DNA of 64,000 nt from NCBI GenBank assembly GCA_036172665.1, contig JAYKNF010000014.1, forward strand, positions 1,973,001-2,037,000, in the 5' to 3' direction. Under the pieces are notes generated by a model. It was not told the DNA's origin. It made no database searches and worked only from the letters and a program-made list of their open reading frames with translations. Both the position numbers and the translations under genes were made by a program. The stretch comes from Prosopocoilus inquinatus. Taxonomy: Eukaryota; Arthropoda; Insecta; Coleoptera; Lucanidae. The number at the start of each line of letters is the position of its first letter. Position 1 is the first letter of the stretch. Of this stretch, positions 9,596-23,960 are shown one piece after another.

Positions 9596-12228
9596 AAGCT
9601 GGAAATAGTTTTAAACGAAACAACACGTATTAGCGTTGTTCCTGTGATGTATCTAATCGATCCTTACTCATCTATAATGTTATTTGACGTTTGGGTGGAC
9701 TCCAGTAACTCTGATGAGAGATACAAAGATTTCGGACGCAGCAGAAGCTGGAAATAGTTTTGAACGATACACCACCTATTAGCGTTGTTCCTGTGATGTA
9801 TCTAAACGATCCTTACTTATCTAACATGTTATTTGACGTTTGGATGGACTCCAGTAAGTCTGATGTGAGATACTAAGTTTCTGGACGCAGCAGGAGCTGG
9901 AAATAGTTTTAAACGAAACAACACGTATTAGCGTTGTTCCTGTGCTGTACCTAATCGATACTTACTTATCTATCATGTTATTTGACGTTTCGATGGACTC
10001 CAGTAACTCTGATGTGAGATACGAAGTTTTCGGACGCAGCAGAAGCTGGAAATAGTTTTAAACGAAACAACACGTATTAGCGTTGTTCCTGTGATGTATC
10101 TAATCGATCCTTACTCATCTATCATGTTATTTGACGTTTGGGTGGACTCCAGTAACTCTGATGAGAGATACAAAGATTTCGGACGCAGCAGAAGCTGGAA
10201 ATAGTTTTGAACGATACACCACCTATTAGCGTTGTTCCTGTGATGTATCTAAACGATCCTTACTTATCTAACATGTTATTTGACGTTTGGATGGACTCCA
10301 GTGAGTCTGATGTGAGATACAAAGTTTTGGGACGCAGCAGGAGCTGGAAATAGTTTTAAACGAAACAACACGTATTAGCGTTGTTCCTGTGCTGTATCTA
10401 ATCGATCCTTACTTATCTATCATGTTATTTGACGTTTGGATGGACTCCAGTAACCCTGACGTAAGATACGAAGTTCTCGGACGCAGCAGAAGCTGGAAAT
10501 AGTTTTAAACGAAGCAACAGGCAGTAGCGTTGTTCCTGTGATGTATCTAATCGATCCTTACTCATCTATCATGTTATTTGACGTTTCGATGGACTCCAGT
10601 AACTCTGATGTAAGATACGACGTTTCCGGACGCAGCAGAAGCTGGAAATAGTATTAAACGAAACAACACGTATTAGCGTTGTTCCTGTGATGTATCTAAT
10701 CGATCCTTACTCATCTATCATGTTATTTGACGTTTGGATGGACTCCAGTAACTAGGATGAGAGATACAAATATTTCGGACGCAGCAGAAGCTGGAAATAG
10801 TTTTGAACGAAACAACACCTATTAGCGTTGTTCCTGTGATGTATCTAAACGATCCTTACTTATCTAACATGTTATTTAAAGTTTGGATACACTCCAGTAA
10901 GTCTGATGTGAGATACAAAGTTTTTGGACGCAGCAGGAGCTGGAAATAGTTTTAAACGAAACAACACGTATTAGCGTTGTTCCTGTGCTGTATCTAATCG
11001 ATCCTTACTCATCTATAATGTTATTTGACGTTTGGGTGGACTCCAGTAACTCTGATGAGAGATACAAAGATTTCGGACGCAGCAGAAGCTGGAAATAGTT
11101 TTGATCGATACACCACCTATTAGCGTTGTTCCTGTGATGTATCTAAACGATCCTTACTCATCTATCATGTTACTTGACGTTTGGATGGACTCCAGTAAGT
11201 CTGATGTGAGATACAAAGTTTCTGGACGCAGCAGGAGCTGGAAATAGTTTTAAACGAAACAACACGTATTAGCGTTGTTCCTGTGCTGTACCTAATCGAT
11301 ACTTACTTATCTATCATGTTACTTGACGTTTGGATGGACTCCAGTAACTCTGATGTGAGATACAAAGTTTTTGGACGCAGCAGGAGCTGGAAATAGTTTT
11401 AAACGAAACAACACGTATTATCGTTGTTCCTGTGCTGTATCTAATCGATCCTTACTTATCTATCATGTTATTTGACGTTTGGATGGACTCCAGTAACCCT
11501 GACGTAAGATACGAAGTTCTCGGACGCAGCAGAAGCTGGAAATAGTTTTAAACGAAGCAACAGGCATTAGCGTTGTTCCTGTGATGTATCTCATCGATCC
11601 TTACTCATCTATCATGTTATTTGACGTTTCGATGGACTCCAGTAACTCTGATGTGAGATACGACGTTTCCGGACGCAGCAGAAGCTGGAAATAGTATTAA
11701 ACGAAACAACACGTATTAGCGTTGTTCCTGTGATGTATCTAATCGATCCTTACTCATCTATCATGTTATTTGACGTTTGGATGGACTCCAGTAACTAGGA
11801 TGAGAGATACAAATATTTCGGACGCAGCAGAAGCTGGAAATAGTTTTGAACGAAACAACACCTATTAGCGTTGTTCCTGTGATGTATCTAAACGATCCTT
11901 ACTTATCTAACATGTTATTTAACGTTTGGATACACTCCAGTAAGTCTGATGTGAGATACAAAGTTTTTGGACGCAGCAGGAGCTGGAAATAGTTTTAAAC
12001 GAAACAACACGTATTAGCGTTGTTCCTGTGCTGTATCTAATCGATCCTTACTCATCTATAATGTTATTTGACGTTTGGGTGGACTCCAGTAACTCTGATG
12101 AGAGATACAAAGATTTCGGACGCAGCAGAAGCTGGAAATAGTTTTGATCGATACACCACCTATTAGCGTTGTTCCTGTGATGTATCTAAACGATCCTTAC
12201 TCATCTATCATGTTACTTGACGTTTGGT

Positions 12229-13618
12229 TGGACTCCAGTAACTCTGATGTGAGATACAAAGTTTTTGGACGCAGCAGGAGCTGGAAATAGTTTTAAACGA
12301 AACAACACGTATTATCGTTGTTCCTGTGCTGTATCTAATCGATCCTTACTTATCTATCATGTTATTTGACGTTTGGATGGACTCCAGTAACTCTGATGTG
12401 AGATACGACGTTTTCGGACGCAGCAGAAGCTGGAAATAGTTTTAAACGAAACAACACGTATTAGCGTTGTTCCTGTGAAGTATCTAATCGATCCTTACTC
12501 ATCTATCATGTTATTTGACGTTTGGGTGTACTCCAGTAACTCTGATGAGAGATACAAAGATTTCGGACGCAGCAGAAGCTGGAAATAGTTTTGAACGATA
12601 CACCACCTATTAGCGTTGTTCCTGTGATGTATCTAAACGATCCTTACTTATCTAACATGTTATTTGACGTTTGGATGGACTCCAGTGAGTCTGATGTGAG
12701 ATAAAAAGTTTTGGGACGCAGCAGGAGCTGGAAATAGTTTTAAACGAAACAACACGTATTAGCGTTGTTCCTGTGCTGTATCTAATCGATCCTTACTTAT
12801 CTATCATGTTATTTGACGTTTGGATGGACTCCAGTAACCCTGACGTGAGATACGAAGTTCTCGGACGCAGCAGAAGCTGGAAATAGTTTTAAACGAAGCA
12901 ACAGGCATTAGCGTTGTTCCTGTGATGTATCTAATCGATCCTTACTCATCTATCATGTTATTTGACGTTTCGATGGACTCCAGTAACTCTGATGTGAGAT
13001 ACGAAGTTTCCGGACGCAGCAGAAGCTGGAAATAGTATTAAACGAAACAACACGTATTAGCGTTGTTCCTGTGATGTATCTAATCGATCCTTACTCATCT
13101 ATCATGTTATTTGACGTTTGGATGGACTCCAGTAACTAGGATGAGAGATACAAAGATTTCGGACGCAGCAGAAGCTGGAAATAGTTTTGAACGAAACAAC
13201 ACCTATTAGCGTTGTTCCTGTGATGTATCTAAACGATCCTTACTTATCTAAAATGTTATTTAACGTTTGGATACACTCCAGTAAGTCTGATGTAAGATAC
13301 AAAGTTTTTGGACGCAGCAGGAGCTGGAAATAGTTTTAAACGAAACAACACGTATTAGCGTTGTTCCTGTGCTGTATCTAATCGATCCTTACTTATCTAT
13401 CATGTTATTTGACGTTTGGATGGACTCCAGTAACTCTGATGTGAGATACGACGTTTTCGGACGCAGCAGAAGCTGGAAATAGTTTTAAACGAAACAACAC
13501 GTATTAGCGTTGTTATTGTGATGTATCTAATCGATCCTTACTCATCTATAATGTTATTTGACGTTTGGGTGGACTCCAGTAACTCTGATGAGAGATACAA
13601 AGATTTCGGACGCAGCAG
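12229..13618 (-). repeat. Nine-monomer segment duplicated 28 monomers away (16399-17788)
   Basis: About 1,390 bp recurring at +4,170 bp (28 x 149 minus 2; the 2-bp deletion at 14487 lies between). Shared rare variants: GTGAAGTATCTAATCG (near 12477 and 16647), GATAAAAAGTTTTGGG (12699 and 16869) and CTAAAATGTTATTTAACG. Differences noticed: 13450 G versus 17620 A, and GTTATTG (13512) versus GTTCCTG. Beyond 13618 the two diverge. Confidence 0.82.
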
Positions 13619-14411
13619 AAGCTGGAAATAGTTTTGAACGATACACCACCTATTAGCGTTGTTCCTGTGATGTATCTAAACGATCCTTACTTATCTAACA
13701 TGTTATTTGACGTTTGGATGGACTCCAGTGAGTCTGATGTGAGATACAAAGTTTTGGGACGCAGCAGGAGCTGGAAATAGTTTTAAACGAAACAACACGT
13801 ATTAGCGTTGTTCCTGTGCTGTATCTAATCGATCCTTACTTATCTATCATGTTATTTGACGTTTGGATGGTCTCCAGTAACCCTGACGTGAGATACGAAG
13901 TTCTCGGACGCAGCAGAAGCTGGAAATAGTTTTAAACGAAACAACATGCATTAGCGTTGTTCCTGTGATGTATCTAATCGATCCTTACTTATCTATCATG
14001 TTATTTGACGTTTGGATGGACTCCAGTAACCCTGACTTGAGATACGAAGTTCTCGGACGCAGCTGAAGCTGGAAATAGTTTTAAACGAAACAACACGTAT
14101 TAGCGTTGTTCCTGTGATGTTTCTAATCGATCCTTACTCATCTATCATGTTATTTGACGTTTCGATGGGCTCCAGTAACTCTGATGTGAGATTCGACGTT
14201 TTCGGACGCAGCAGAAGCTGGAAATAGTTTTGAACGATACACCACCTATTAGCGTTGTTCCTGTGATGTGTCTAAACGATCCTTACTTATCTAACATGTT
14301 ATTTGACGTTTGGATGGACTCCAGTAAGTCTGATGTGAGATACAAAGTTTCTGGACGCAGCAGGAGCTGGAAATAGTTTTAAACGAAACAACACGTATTA
14401 GCGTTGTTCCT

Positions 14412-14672
14412 GTGCTGTACCTAATCGATACTTACTTATCTATCATGTTATTTGACGTTTCGATGGACTCCAGTAACTCTGATGTGATACGAAGTTTTCG
14501 GACGCAGCAGAAGCTGGAAATAGTTTTAAACGAAACAACACGTATTAGCGTTGTTCCTGTGATGTATCTAATCGATCCTTACTCATCTATCATGTTACTT
14601 GACGTTTGGATGGACTCCAGTAAGTCTGATGTGAGATACAAAGTTTCTGGACGCAGCAGGAGCTGGAAATAG
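14412..14672 (+). other. 86-codon open frame made by a 2-bp deletion in the satellite; not a gene
   Basis: A deletion of GA after 14487 shortens one monomer to 147 bp, a multiple of three, so two successive monomers are read in the same frame instead of rotating into a stop. The product shows the repeat twice (DPYSSIMLLDVWMDSS against DTYLSIMLFDVSMDSS). There is no relation to a known protein that I recognise, and no promoter, intron or polyadenylation context. Confidence 0.85.
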
Positions 14673-15615
14673 TTTTAAACGAAACAACACGTATTAGCGT
14701 TGTTCCTGTGCTGTACCTAATCGATACTTACTTATCTATCATGTTATTTGACGTTTGGATGGACTCCAGTAACTCTGATGTGAGATACGACGTTTTCGGA
14801 CGCAGCAGAAGCTGGAAATAGTTTTAAAGGAAACAACACGTATTAGCGTTGTTCCTGTGAAGTATCTAATCGATCCTTACTCATCTATCATGTTATTTGA
14901 CGTTTGGGTGGACTCCAGTAACTCTGATGAGAGATACAAAGATTTCGGACGCAGCAGAAGCTGGAAATAGTTTTGAACGATACACCACCTATTAGCGTTG
15001 TTCCTGTGATGTATCTAAACGATCCTTACTTATCTAACATGTTATTTGACGTTTGGATGGACTCCAGTGAGTCTGATGTGAGATACAAAGTTTTGGGACG
15101 CAGCAGGAGCTGGAAATAGTTTTAAACGAAACAACACGTATTAGCGTTGTTCCTGTGCTGTATCTAATCGATCCTTACTTATCTATCATGTTATTTGACG
15201 TTTGGATGGACTCCAGTAACCCTGACGTAAGATACGAAGTTCTCGGACGCAGCAGAAGCTGGAAATAGTTTTAAACGAAGCAACAGGCATTAGCGTTGTT
15301 CCTGTGATGTATCTAATCGATCCTTACTCATCTATCATGTTATTTGACGTTTCGATGGACTCCAGTAACTCTGATGTGAGATACGACGTTTCCGGACGCA
15401 GCAGAAGCTGGAAATAGTATTAAACGAAACAACACGTATTAGCGTTGTTCCTGTGATGTATCTAATCGATCCTTACTCATCTATCATGTTATTTGACGTT
15501 TGGATGGACTCCAGTAACTAGGATGAGAGATACAAAGATTTCGGACGCAGCAGAAGCTGGAAATAGTTTTGAACGAAACAACACCTATTAGCGTTGTTCC
15601 TGTGATGTATCTAAA

Positions 15616-16648
15616 CGATCCTTACTTATCTAACATGTTATTTAACGTTTGGATACACTCCAGTAAGTCTGATGTGAGATACAAAGTTTTTGGACGCAGC
15701 AGGAGCTGGAAATAGTTTTAAACGAAACAACACGTATTAGCGTTGTTCCTGTGCTGTATCTAATCGATCCTTACTTATCTATCATGTTATTTGACGTTTG
15801 GATGGACTCCAGTAACTCTGATGTGAGATACGACGTTTTCGGACGCAGCAGAAGCTGGAAATAGTTTTAAACGAAACAACACGTATTAGCGTTGTTCCTG
15901 TGATGTATCTAATCGATCCTTACTCATCTATAATGTTATTTGACGTTTGGGTGGACTCCAGTAACTCTGATGAGAGATACAAAGATTTCGGACGCAGCAG
16001 AAGCTGGAAATAGTTTTGAACGATACACCACCTATTAGCGTTGTTCCTGTGATGTATCTAAACGATCCTTACTTATCTAACATGTTATTTGACGTTTGGA
16101 TGGACTCCAGTAAGTCTGATGTGAGATACAAAGTTTCTGGACGCAGCAGGAGCTGGAAATAGTTTTAAACGAAACAACACGTATTAGCGTTGTTCCTGTG
16201 CTGTACCTAATCGATACTTACTTATCTATCATGTTATTTGACGTTTCGATGGACTCCAGTAACTCTGATGTGAGATACGAAGTTTTCGGACGCAGCAGAA
16301 GCTGGAAATAGTTTTACACGAAACAACACGTATTAGCGTTGTTCCTGTGATGTATCTAATCGATCCTTACTCATCTATCATGTTACTTGACGTTTGGATG
16401 GACTCCAGTAACTCTGATGTGAGATACAAAGTTTTTGGACGCAGCAGGAGCTGGAAATAGTTTTAAACGAAACAACACGTATTATCGTTGTTCCTGTGCT
16501 GTATCTAATCGATCCTTACTTATCTATCATGTTATTTGACGTTTGGATGGACTCCAGTAACTCTGATGTGAGATACGACGTTTTCGGACGCAGCAGAAGC
16601 TGGAAATAGTTTTAAACGAAACAACACGTATTAGCGTTGTTCCTGTGA
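15616..16648 (-). repeat. Segment duplicated 16 monomers away (18000-19032)
   Basis: 1,033 bp recurring at +2,384 bp (16 x 149). Markers: ATTTAACGTTTGGATACACT (TTTGGATAC, 15648 and 18032), ATGTTACTTGACG, CGTATTATCG. The match starts after A15615/T17999 and ends before A16649/T19033. One difference noticed: GTTTTACACG near 16317 versus GTTTTAAACG. Confidence 0.82.
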
Positions 16649-17999
16649 AGTATCTAATCGATCCTTACTCATCTATCATGTTATTTGACGTTTGGGTGTA
16701 CTCCAGTAACTCTGATGAGAGATACAAAGATTTCGGACGCAGCAGAAGCTGGAAATAGTTTTGAACGATACACCACCTATTAGCGTTGTTCCTGTGATGT
16801 ATCTAAACGATCCTTACTTATCTAACATGTTATTTGACGTTTGGATGGACTCCAGTGAGTCTGATGTGAGATAAAAAGTTTTGGGACGCAGCAGGAGCTG
16901 GAAATAGTTTTAAACGAAACAACACGTATTAGCGTTGTTCCTGTGCTGTATCTAATCGATCCTTAATTATCTATCATGTTATTTGACGTTTGGATGGACT
17001 CCAGTAACCCTGACGTGAGATACGAAGTTCTCGGACGCAGCAGAAGCTGGAAATAGTTTTAAACGAAGCAACAGGCATTAGCGTTGTTCCTGTGATGTAT
17101 CTAATCGATCCTTACTCATCTATCATGTTATTTGACGTTTCGATGGACTCCAGTAACTCTGATGTGAGATACGACGTTTCCGGACGCAGCAGAAGCTGGA
17201 AATAGTATTAAACGAAACAACACGTATTAGCGTTGTTCCTGTGATGTATCTAATCGATCCTTACTCATCTATCATGTTATTTGACGTTTGGATGGACTCC
17301 AGTAACTAGGATGAGAGATACAAAGATTTCGGACGCAGCAGAAGCTGGAAATAGTTTTGAACGAAACAACACCTATTAGCGTTGTTCCTGTGATGTATCT
17401 AAACGATCCTTACTTATCTAAAATGTTATTTAACGTTTGGATACACTCCAGTAAGTCTGATGTAAGATACAAAGTTTTTGGACGCAGCAGGAGCTGGAAA
17501 TAGTTTTAAACGAAACAACACGTATTAGCGTTGTTCCTGTGCTGTATCTAATCGATCCTTACTTATCTATCATGTTATTTGACGTTTGGATGGACTCCAG
17601 TAACTCTGATGTGAGATACAACGTTTTCGGACGCAGCAGAAGCTGGAAATAGTTTTAAACGAAACAACACGTATTAGCGTTGTTCCTGTGATGTATCTAA
17701 TCGATCCTTACTCATCTATAATGTTATTTGACGTTTGGGTGGACTCCAGTAACTCTGATGAGAGATACAAAGATTTCGGACGCAGCAGCAGCTGGAAATA
17801 GTTTTAAACGAAACAACACATATTAGCGTTGTTCCTGTAATGTATCTAATCGATTCTTACTCATCCATCATGTTATTTGACGTTTGGACAGACTCCAGTA
17901 ACTCTGATGTGAGATACAAAGTTATCGGACGCAGCAGAAGCTGGAAATAGTTTTGAACGAAACAACACGTATTAGCGTTGTTCCTGTGATGTATCTAAT

Positions 18000-19032
18000 C
18001 GATCCTTACTTATCTAACATGTTATTTAACGTTTGGATACACTCCAGTAAGTCTGATGTGAGATACAAAGTTTTTGGACGCAGCAGGAGCTGGAAATAGT
18101 TTTAAACGAAACAACACGTATTAGCGTTGTTCCTGTGCTGTATCTAATCGATCCTTACTTATCTATCATGTTATTTGACGTTTGGATGGACTCCAGTAAC
18201 TCTGATGTGAGATACGACGTTTTCGGACGCAGCAGAAGCTGGAAATAGTTTTAAACGAAACAACACGTATTAGCGTTGTTCCTGTGATGTATCTAATCGA
18301 TCCTTACTCATCTATAATGTTATTTGACGTTTGGGTGGACTCCAGTAACTCTGATGAGAGATACAAAGATTTCGGACGCAGCAGAAGCTGGAAATAGTTT
18401 TGAACGATACACCACCTATTAGCGTTGTTCCTGTGATGTATCTAAACGATCCTTACTTATCTAACATGTTATTTGACGTTTGGATGGACTCCAGTAAGTC
18501 TGATGTGAGATACAAAGTTTCTGGACGCAGCAGGAGCTGGAAATAGTTTTAAACGAAACAACACGTATTAGCGTTGTTCCTGTGCTGTACCTAATCGATA
18601 CTTACTTATCTATCATGTTATTTGACGTTTCGATGGACTCCAGTAACTCTGATGTGAGATACGAAGTTTTCGGACGCAGCAGAAGCTGGAAATAGTTTTA
18701 AACGAAACAACACGTATTAGCGTTGTTCCTGTGATGTATCTAATCGATCCTTACTCATCTATCATGTTACTTGACGTTTGGATGGACTCCAGTAACTCTG
18801 ATGTGAGATACAAAGTTTTTGGACGCAGCAGGAGCTGGAAATAGTTTTAAACGAAACAACACGTATTATCGTTGTTCCTGTGCTGTATCTAATCGATCCT
18901 TACTTATCTATCATGTTATTTGACGTTTGGATGGACTCCAGTAACTCTGATGTGAGATACGACGTTTTCGGACGCAGCAGAAGCTGGAAATAGTTTTAAA
19001 CGAAACAACACGTATTAGCGTTGTTCCTGTGA
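18000..19032 (-). repeat. Second copy of the 16-monomer-offset segment; end of arm-type domain
   Basis: Partner of 15616-16648. Immediately after it, monomers with GGCGTTTCGATAGACTCC and AACTTAGATGTGAG begin and the arm-specific markers GAAGCAACAGG and CGATACACC stop, so 19032 is the best estimate of the boundary between the two variant domains. Confidence 0.75.
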
Positions 19033-21649
19033 TGTATCTAATCGATCCTTACTCATCTATCATGTTATTTGGCGTTTCGATAGACTCCAGTAACTTAGAT
19101 GTGAGATACGAAGTTCTCGGACGCAGCTGAAGCTAGAAATAGTTTTAAACGAGACAACACGCATTAGCGTTGTTCCTGTGATGTATCTAATCGATCCTTA
19201 CTCATCTATCATATTATTTGGCGTTTGGACGGACTCCAGTAGCCCTGATGTGAGATACAAAGTTATCGGACGCAGCAGAAACTGGAAATAGTTTTGAACG
19301 AAACAACACGTATTAGCGTTGTTCCTGTGCTGTATCTAATCGATCCATACTTATCTATCATGTTATTTGACGTTTCGATGGACTCCAGTAACTCTGATGA
19401 GAGACACAAAGATTTCGGACGCAGCAGAAACTGGAAATAGTTTTGAACGAAACATCACGTATTAGCGTTGTTCCTGTGATGTATCTAAACGATCCTTACT
19501 TATCTAACATGTTATTTGTCGCTTGGATGGACTTCAGTAAGTCTGATGTGAGATACAAAGTTTTGGGACGCAGCAGGAGCTGGAAATAGTTTTAAACGAA
19601 ACAACACGTATTAGCGTTGTTCCTGTGCTGTATCTAATCGATCAATACTTATCTATCATGTTATTTGACGTTTCGATGGACTCCAGTAACTCTGATGTGA
19701 GATACGATGTTTTCGGACGCAGCAGAAGCTGGAAATAGTTTTAAACGAAACAACACGCATTAGCGTTGTTCCTGTGATGTATCTAATCGATCCTTACTCA
19801 TCTATCATGTTATTTGGCGTTTCGATGGACTCCAGTAACCTAGATGTGAGATACGAAGTTCTCGGACGCAGCTGAAGCTAGAAATAGTTTTAAACGAAAC
19901 AACACGCATTAGCGTTGTTCCTGTGATGTATCTAATCGATTCTTACTCATCTATCATATTATTTGTCGTTTGGACGGACTCCAGTAGCCCTGATGTGAGA
20001 TACAAAGTTATCGGACGCAGCAGAAACTGGAAATAGTTTTGAACGAAACAACACGTATTAGCGTTGTTCCTGTGCTGTATCTAATCGATCCATACTTATC
20101 TATCATGTTATTTGACGTTTCGATGGACTCCAGTAACTCTGATGTGAGATACGACGTTTTCGGACGCAGCAGAAGCTGGAAATAGTTTTAAACGAAACAA
20201 CACGTATTGGCGTTGTTCCTGTCATGTATCTAATCTTCCTTACTTATCTATCATGTTATTTGACGTTTGGATGGACTCCAGTAACCCTGACGTGAGATAC
20301 GAAGTTCTCGGACGCAGCAGAAGCTGGAAATAGTTTTAAACGAAACAACACGCATTAGCGTTGTTCCTGTGATGTATCTAATCGATCCTTACTCATCTAT
20401 CATGTTATTTGGCGTTTCGATGGATTCCAGTAACTTAGATGTGAGATACGAAGTTCTCGGACGCAGCTGAAGCTAGAAATAGTTTTAAACGAAACAACAC
20501 GCATTAGCGTTGTTCCTGTGATGCATCTAATCGATCCTTACTCATCTATCATGTTATTTTACGTTTGGATGGTCTCCAGTAACTCTGATGTGAGATACAA
20601 AGTTTTTGGACGCAGCAGAAGCTGGAAATAGTTTTGAACGAAACAATACGTATTAGCGTTGTTCCTGTGATGTATCTAATCGATCTTTACTTAGCTACTA
20701 TGTTATTTGACGTTTCGATGGACTCCAGTAACTCTAATGTGAGATACGAAATTTTCGGACGCAGCAGAAGCTGGAAATAGTTTTAAACGAAACAACACGC
20801 ATTGGCGTTGTTCCTGTGATGTATCTAATCGATCCTTACTCATCTATCATATTATTTGGCGTCTTGATGGACTCCAGTAACTTAGATGTGAGATACGAAG
20901 TTCTCGGACCCAGCTGAAGCTAGAAATAGTTTTAAACGAAACAACACGCATTAGCGTTGTTCCTGTGCTGTATCTAATCGATCCTTACTTATCTATCATG
21001 TTATTTGACATTTCGATGGACTCCAGTAACTCTGATGTGAGATACGACGTTTTCGGACGCAGCGGCAGCTGGAAATAGTTTTAAACGAAACAACACATAT
21101 TAGCGTTGTTCCTGTAATGTATCTAATCGATCCTTACTTAACTATCATGTTATTTGACGTTTGGACGGACTCCAGTAACGCTGATGTGAGATAAAAAGTT
21201 ATCGGACGCAGCAGAAGCTGGAAATAGTTTTAAACGAAACAACACTTATTAGCGTTGTTCCTGTAATGTATCTAATCGATCCTTACTTAACTATCATGTT
21301 ATTTGACGTTTGGACGGACTCCAGTAACCCTGATGTGAGATATAAAGTTATCGGACGCAGCAGAAGCTGGAAATAGTTTTGAACGAAACAACACGCATTA
21401 GCGTTGTTCCTGTGATGTATCTAATCGATAATCATGTTATTTGACGTTTCGATGGACTCCAGTAACTCTCATGTGAGATACGACGTTTTCGGACGCAGTA
21501 GAAGCTGGAAATAGTTTTAAACGAAACAACACGTATTAGCGTTGTTCCTGTGATGTATCTAATCGATCCTTACTCATCTATCATGTTATTTGACGTTTGG
21601 ATGGACTCCAGTAACTCTGATGAGAGATACAAAGATTTCGGACGCAGCA
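19033..21649 (-). repeat. Core satellite, irregular stretch before the 7-kb units
   Basis: About 17.5 monomers of the core pool without a clean long higher-order period, though similar monomers recur (for example GGCGTTTCGATGG with CTTAGATGTGAG). It holds two private length changes: TAATCTTCC at about 20235 (1 bp short) and CTAATCGATAATCATG at about 21429 (11 bp short). Neither is seen elsewhere in the window. Confidence 0.8.
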
Positions 21650-23335
21650 GAAGCTGGAAATAGTTTTGAACGAAACAACACGCATTAGCGTTGTTCCTGT
21701 GCTGTATCTAATCGATCCTTACTTATCTATCATGTTATTTGACATTTCGATGGACTCCAGTAACTCTGATGTGAGATACGACGTTTTCGGACGCAGCGGC
21801 AGCTGGAAATAGTTTTAAACGAAACAACACATATTAGCGTTGTTCCTGTAATGTATCTAATCGATCCTTACTTAACTATCATGTTATTTGACGTTTGGAC
21901 GGACTCCAGTAACTCTGATGTGAGATATAAAGTTATCGGACGCAGCAGAAGCTGGAAATAGTTTTGAACGAAACAACACGCATTAGCGTTATTCCTGTGA
22001 TGTATCTAATCGATCCTTACTCATCTATCATGTTATTTGGCATTACGATGGACTCCAGTAACTTAGATGTGAGATACGAAGTTCTCGGACGCAGCTGAAG
22101 CTAGAAATAGTTTTAAACGAAACAACACGCATTAGCGTTGTTCCTGTGACGTATCTAATCGATCCTTACTTATCTATCATGTTATTTGACGTTTGGATGG
22201 ACTCCAGTAACCCTGACGTGAGATACGAAGTTCTCGGACGCAGCAGAAGCTGGAAATAGTTTTAAACGAAACAACACGTATTAGCGTTGTTCCTGTGATG
22301 TATTTAATCGATCCTTACTCATCTATCATGTTATTTGACGTTTGGATGGACTCCAGTAACTCTGATGTGAGATACAAAGTTTTTGGACGCAGCAGAAGCT
22401 GGAAATAGTTTTGAACGAAACAACACGTATTAGCGTTGTTCCTGTGATGTATCTAATCGATCCTTACTTAGCTACTATGTTATTTGACGTTTCGATATAC
22501 TCCAGTAACTCTAATGTGAGATACGAAATTTTCGGACGCAGCAGCAGCTGGAAATAGTTTGAAACGAAACAACACATATTAGCGTTGTTCCTGTGATGTA
22601 TCTAATCGATCCTTACTCATCTATCATGTTATTTGACGTTTGGGCGGACTCCTGTAACTCTGATGAGAGATACAAAGTTCTCGGACGCAGTAGAAGCTGG
22701 AAATAGTTTTGAACGAAACAACACGTATTAGCGTTGTTCCTGTGATGTATCTAAACGATCCTTACTTATCTAACATGTTATTTGACGTTTGGATGGACTC
22801 CAGTAAGTCTGATGTGAGATTCAAAGTTTTTGGACGCAGCAGGAGCTGGAAATAATTTTAAACGAAACAACACGTATTAGCGTTGTTCCTATGATGTATC
22901 TAATCGATCCTTACTCATATATCATGTTATTTGGCTTTTCGATGGACTCCAGTAGCTCTGATGTGAGATACGACGTTTTCGGACGCAGCTGAAGCTGGAA
23001 ATAGTTTTAAATGAAACAACACGTATTAGCGTTGTTCCTGTGATATATCTAATCGATCCTTGCTCATCTATCATGTTATTTGGCGTTTCGATGGACTCCA
23101 GTAGCTCTGATGTGAGATACGACGTTTTCTGAGGCAGCAGAAGCTGGAAATAGTTTTAAACGAAACAACACGCATTAGCGTTGTTCCTGTGATGTATCTA
23201 ATCGATCCTTACTCTACTATCATGTTATTTGACGTTTCGATGGACTCCAGTAACTCTAATGTGAGAAACGAAATTTTCGGACGCAGCAGCAGCTGGAAAT
23301 AGTTTTAAACGAAACCACACGCATTAGCGTTGTTC

Positions 23336-23337
23336 CA
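23336..23337. repeat. 12-bp deletion in a monomer (also at 30353)
   Basis: GTTCC is followed directly by AATCGATCC; the 12 bp normally between them are missing. It occurs in the first two 7-kb units only and so marks the lineage of copies 1 and 2. Confidence 0.9.
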
Positions 23338-23960
23338 ATCGATCCTTACTCATCTATCATGTTATTTGACGTTTCGATGGACTCCAGTAACTCTGATGTG
23401 AGATACGACGTTTTCGGACGCAGCAGAAGCTGGAAATAGTTTTAAACGAAACAACACGTATTAGCGTCGTTCCTGTGATGTATCTAATCGATCCTTACTT
23501 ATCTAACATGTAATTTAAAGTTTGGATGGACTCCAGTAAGTCTGATGTGAGATACAAAGTTTTTGGAAGCAGCAGGAGCTGGAAATAGTTTTAAACGAAA
23601 CAACACGTATTAGCGTTGTTCCTGTGCTATATCTAATCAATCCTTACTTATCTATCATGTTATTTGACGTTTCGATGGACTCCAGTAACTCTGATGTGAG
23701 ATACGAGGTTCTCGGACGCAGCAGAAGCTGGAAATAGTTTTGAACGAAACACCACCTATTGGCGTTGTTCCTGTGATGTATTTAAACGATCCTTACTTAT
23801 CTAACATGTTATGTGACGTTTGGATGGACTCCAGTAACTCTGATGTGAGATACAAAGTTTTGGGACGCAGCAGGAGCTGGAAATAGTTTTATACGAAACA
23901 ACACGTATTAGCGTTGTTCCTGTGCTGTATCTAATCGATCCTTACTTATCTATCATGTTA

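Larger units (their letters stand above)
8707..19032 (-). repeat. Inverted arm-type domain with mixed higher-order spacings
   Basis: The marker GAAGCAACAGG occurs at 9021, 10511, 11554, 12895, 15277 and 17065: spacings of 10, 7, 9, 16 (less 2 bp) and 12 monomers. Its complement occurs in the arms (2807, 4579, 57448), but I see neither in 19033-54928. CGATACACCACC behaves the same way (8.7-18.4 kb here; 4.88, 57.75 and, with one change, 60.13 kb in the arms). The domain is therefore arm sequence turned round, amplified by exchanges of varying length. Confidence 0.85.
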
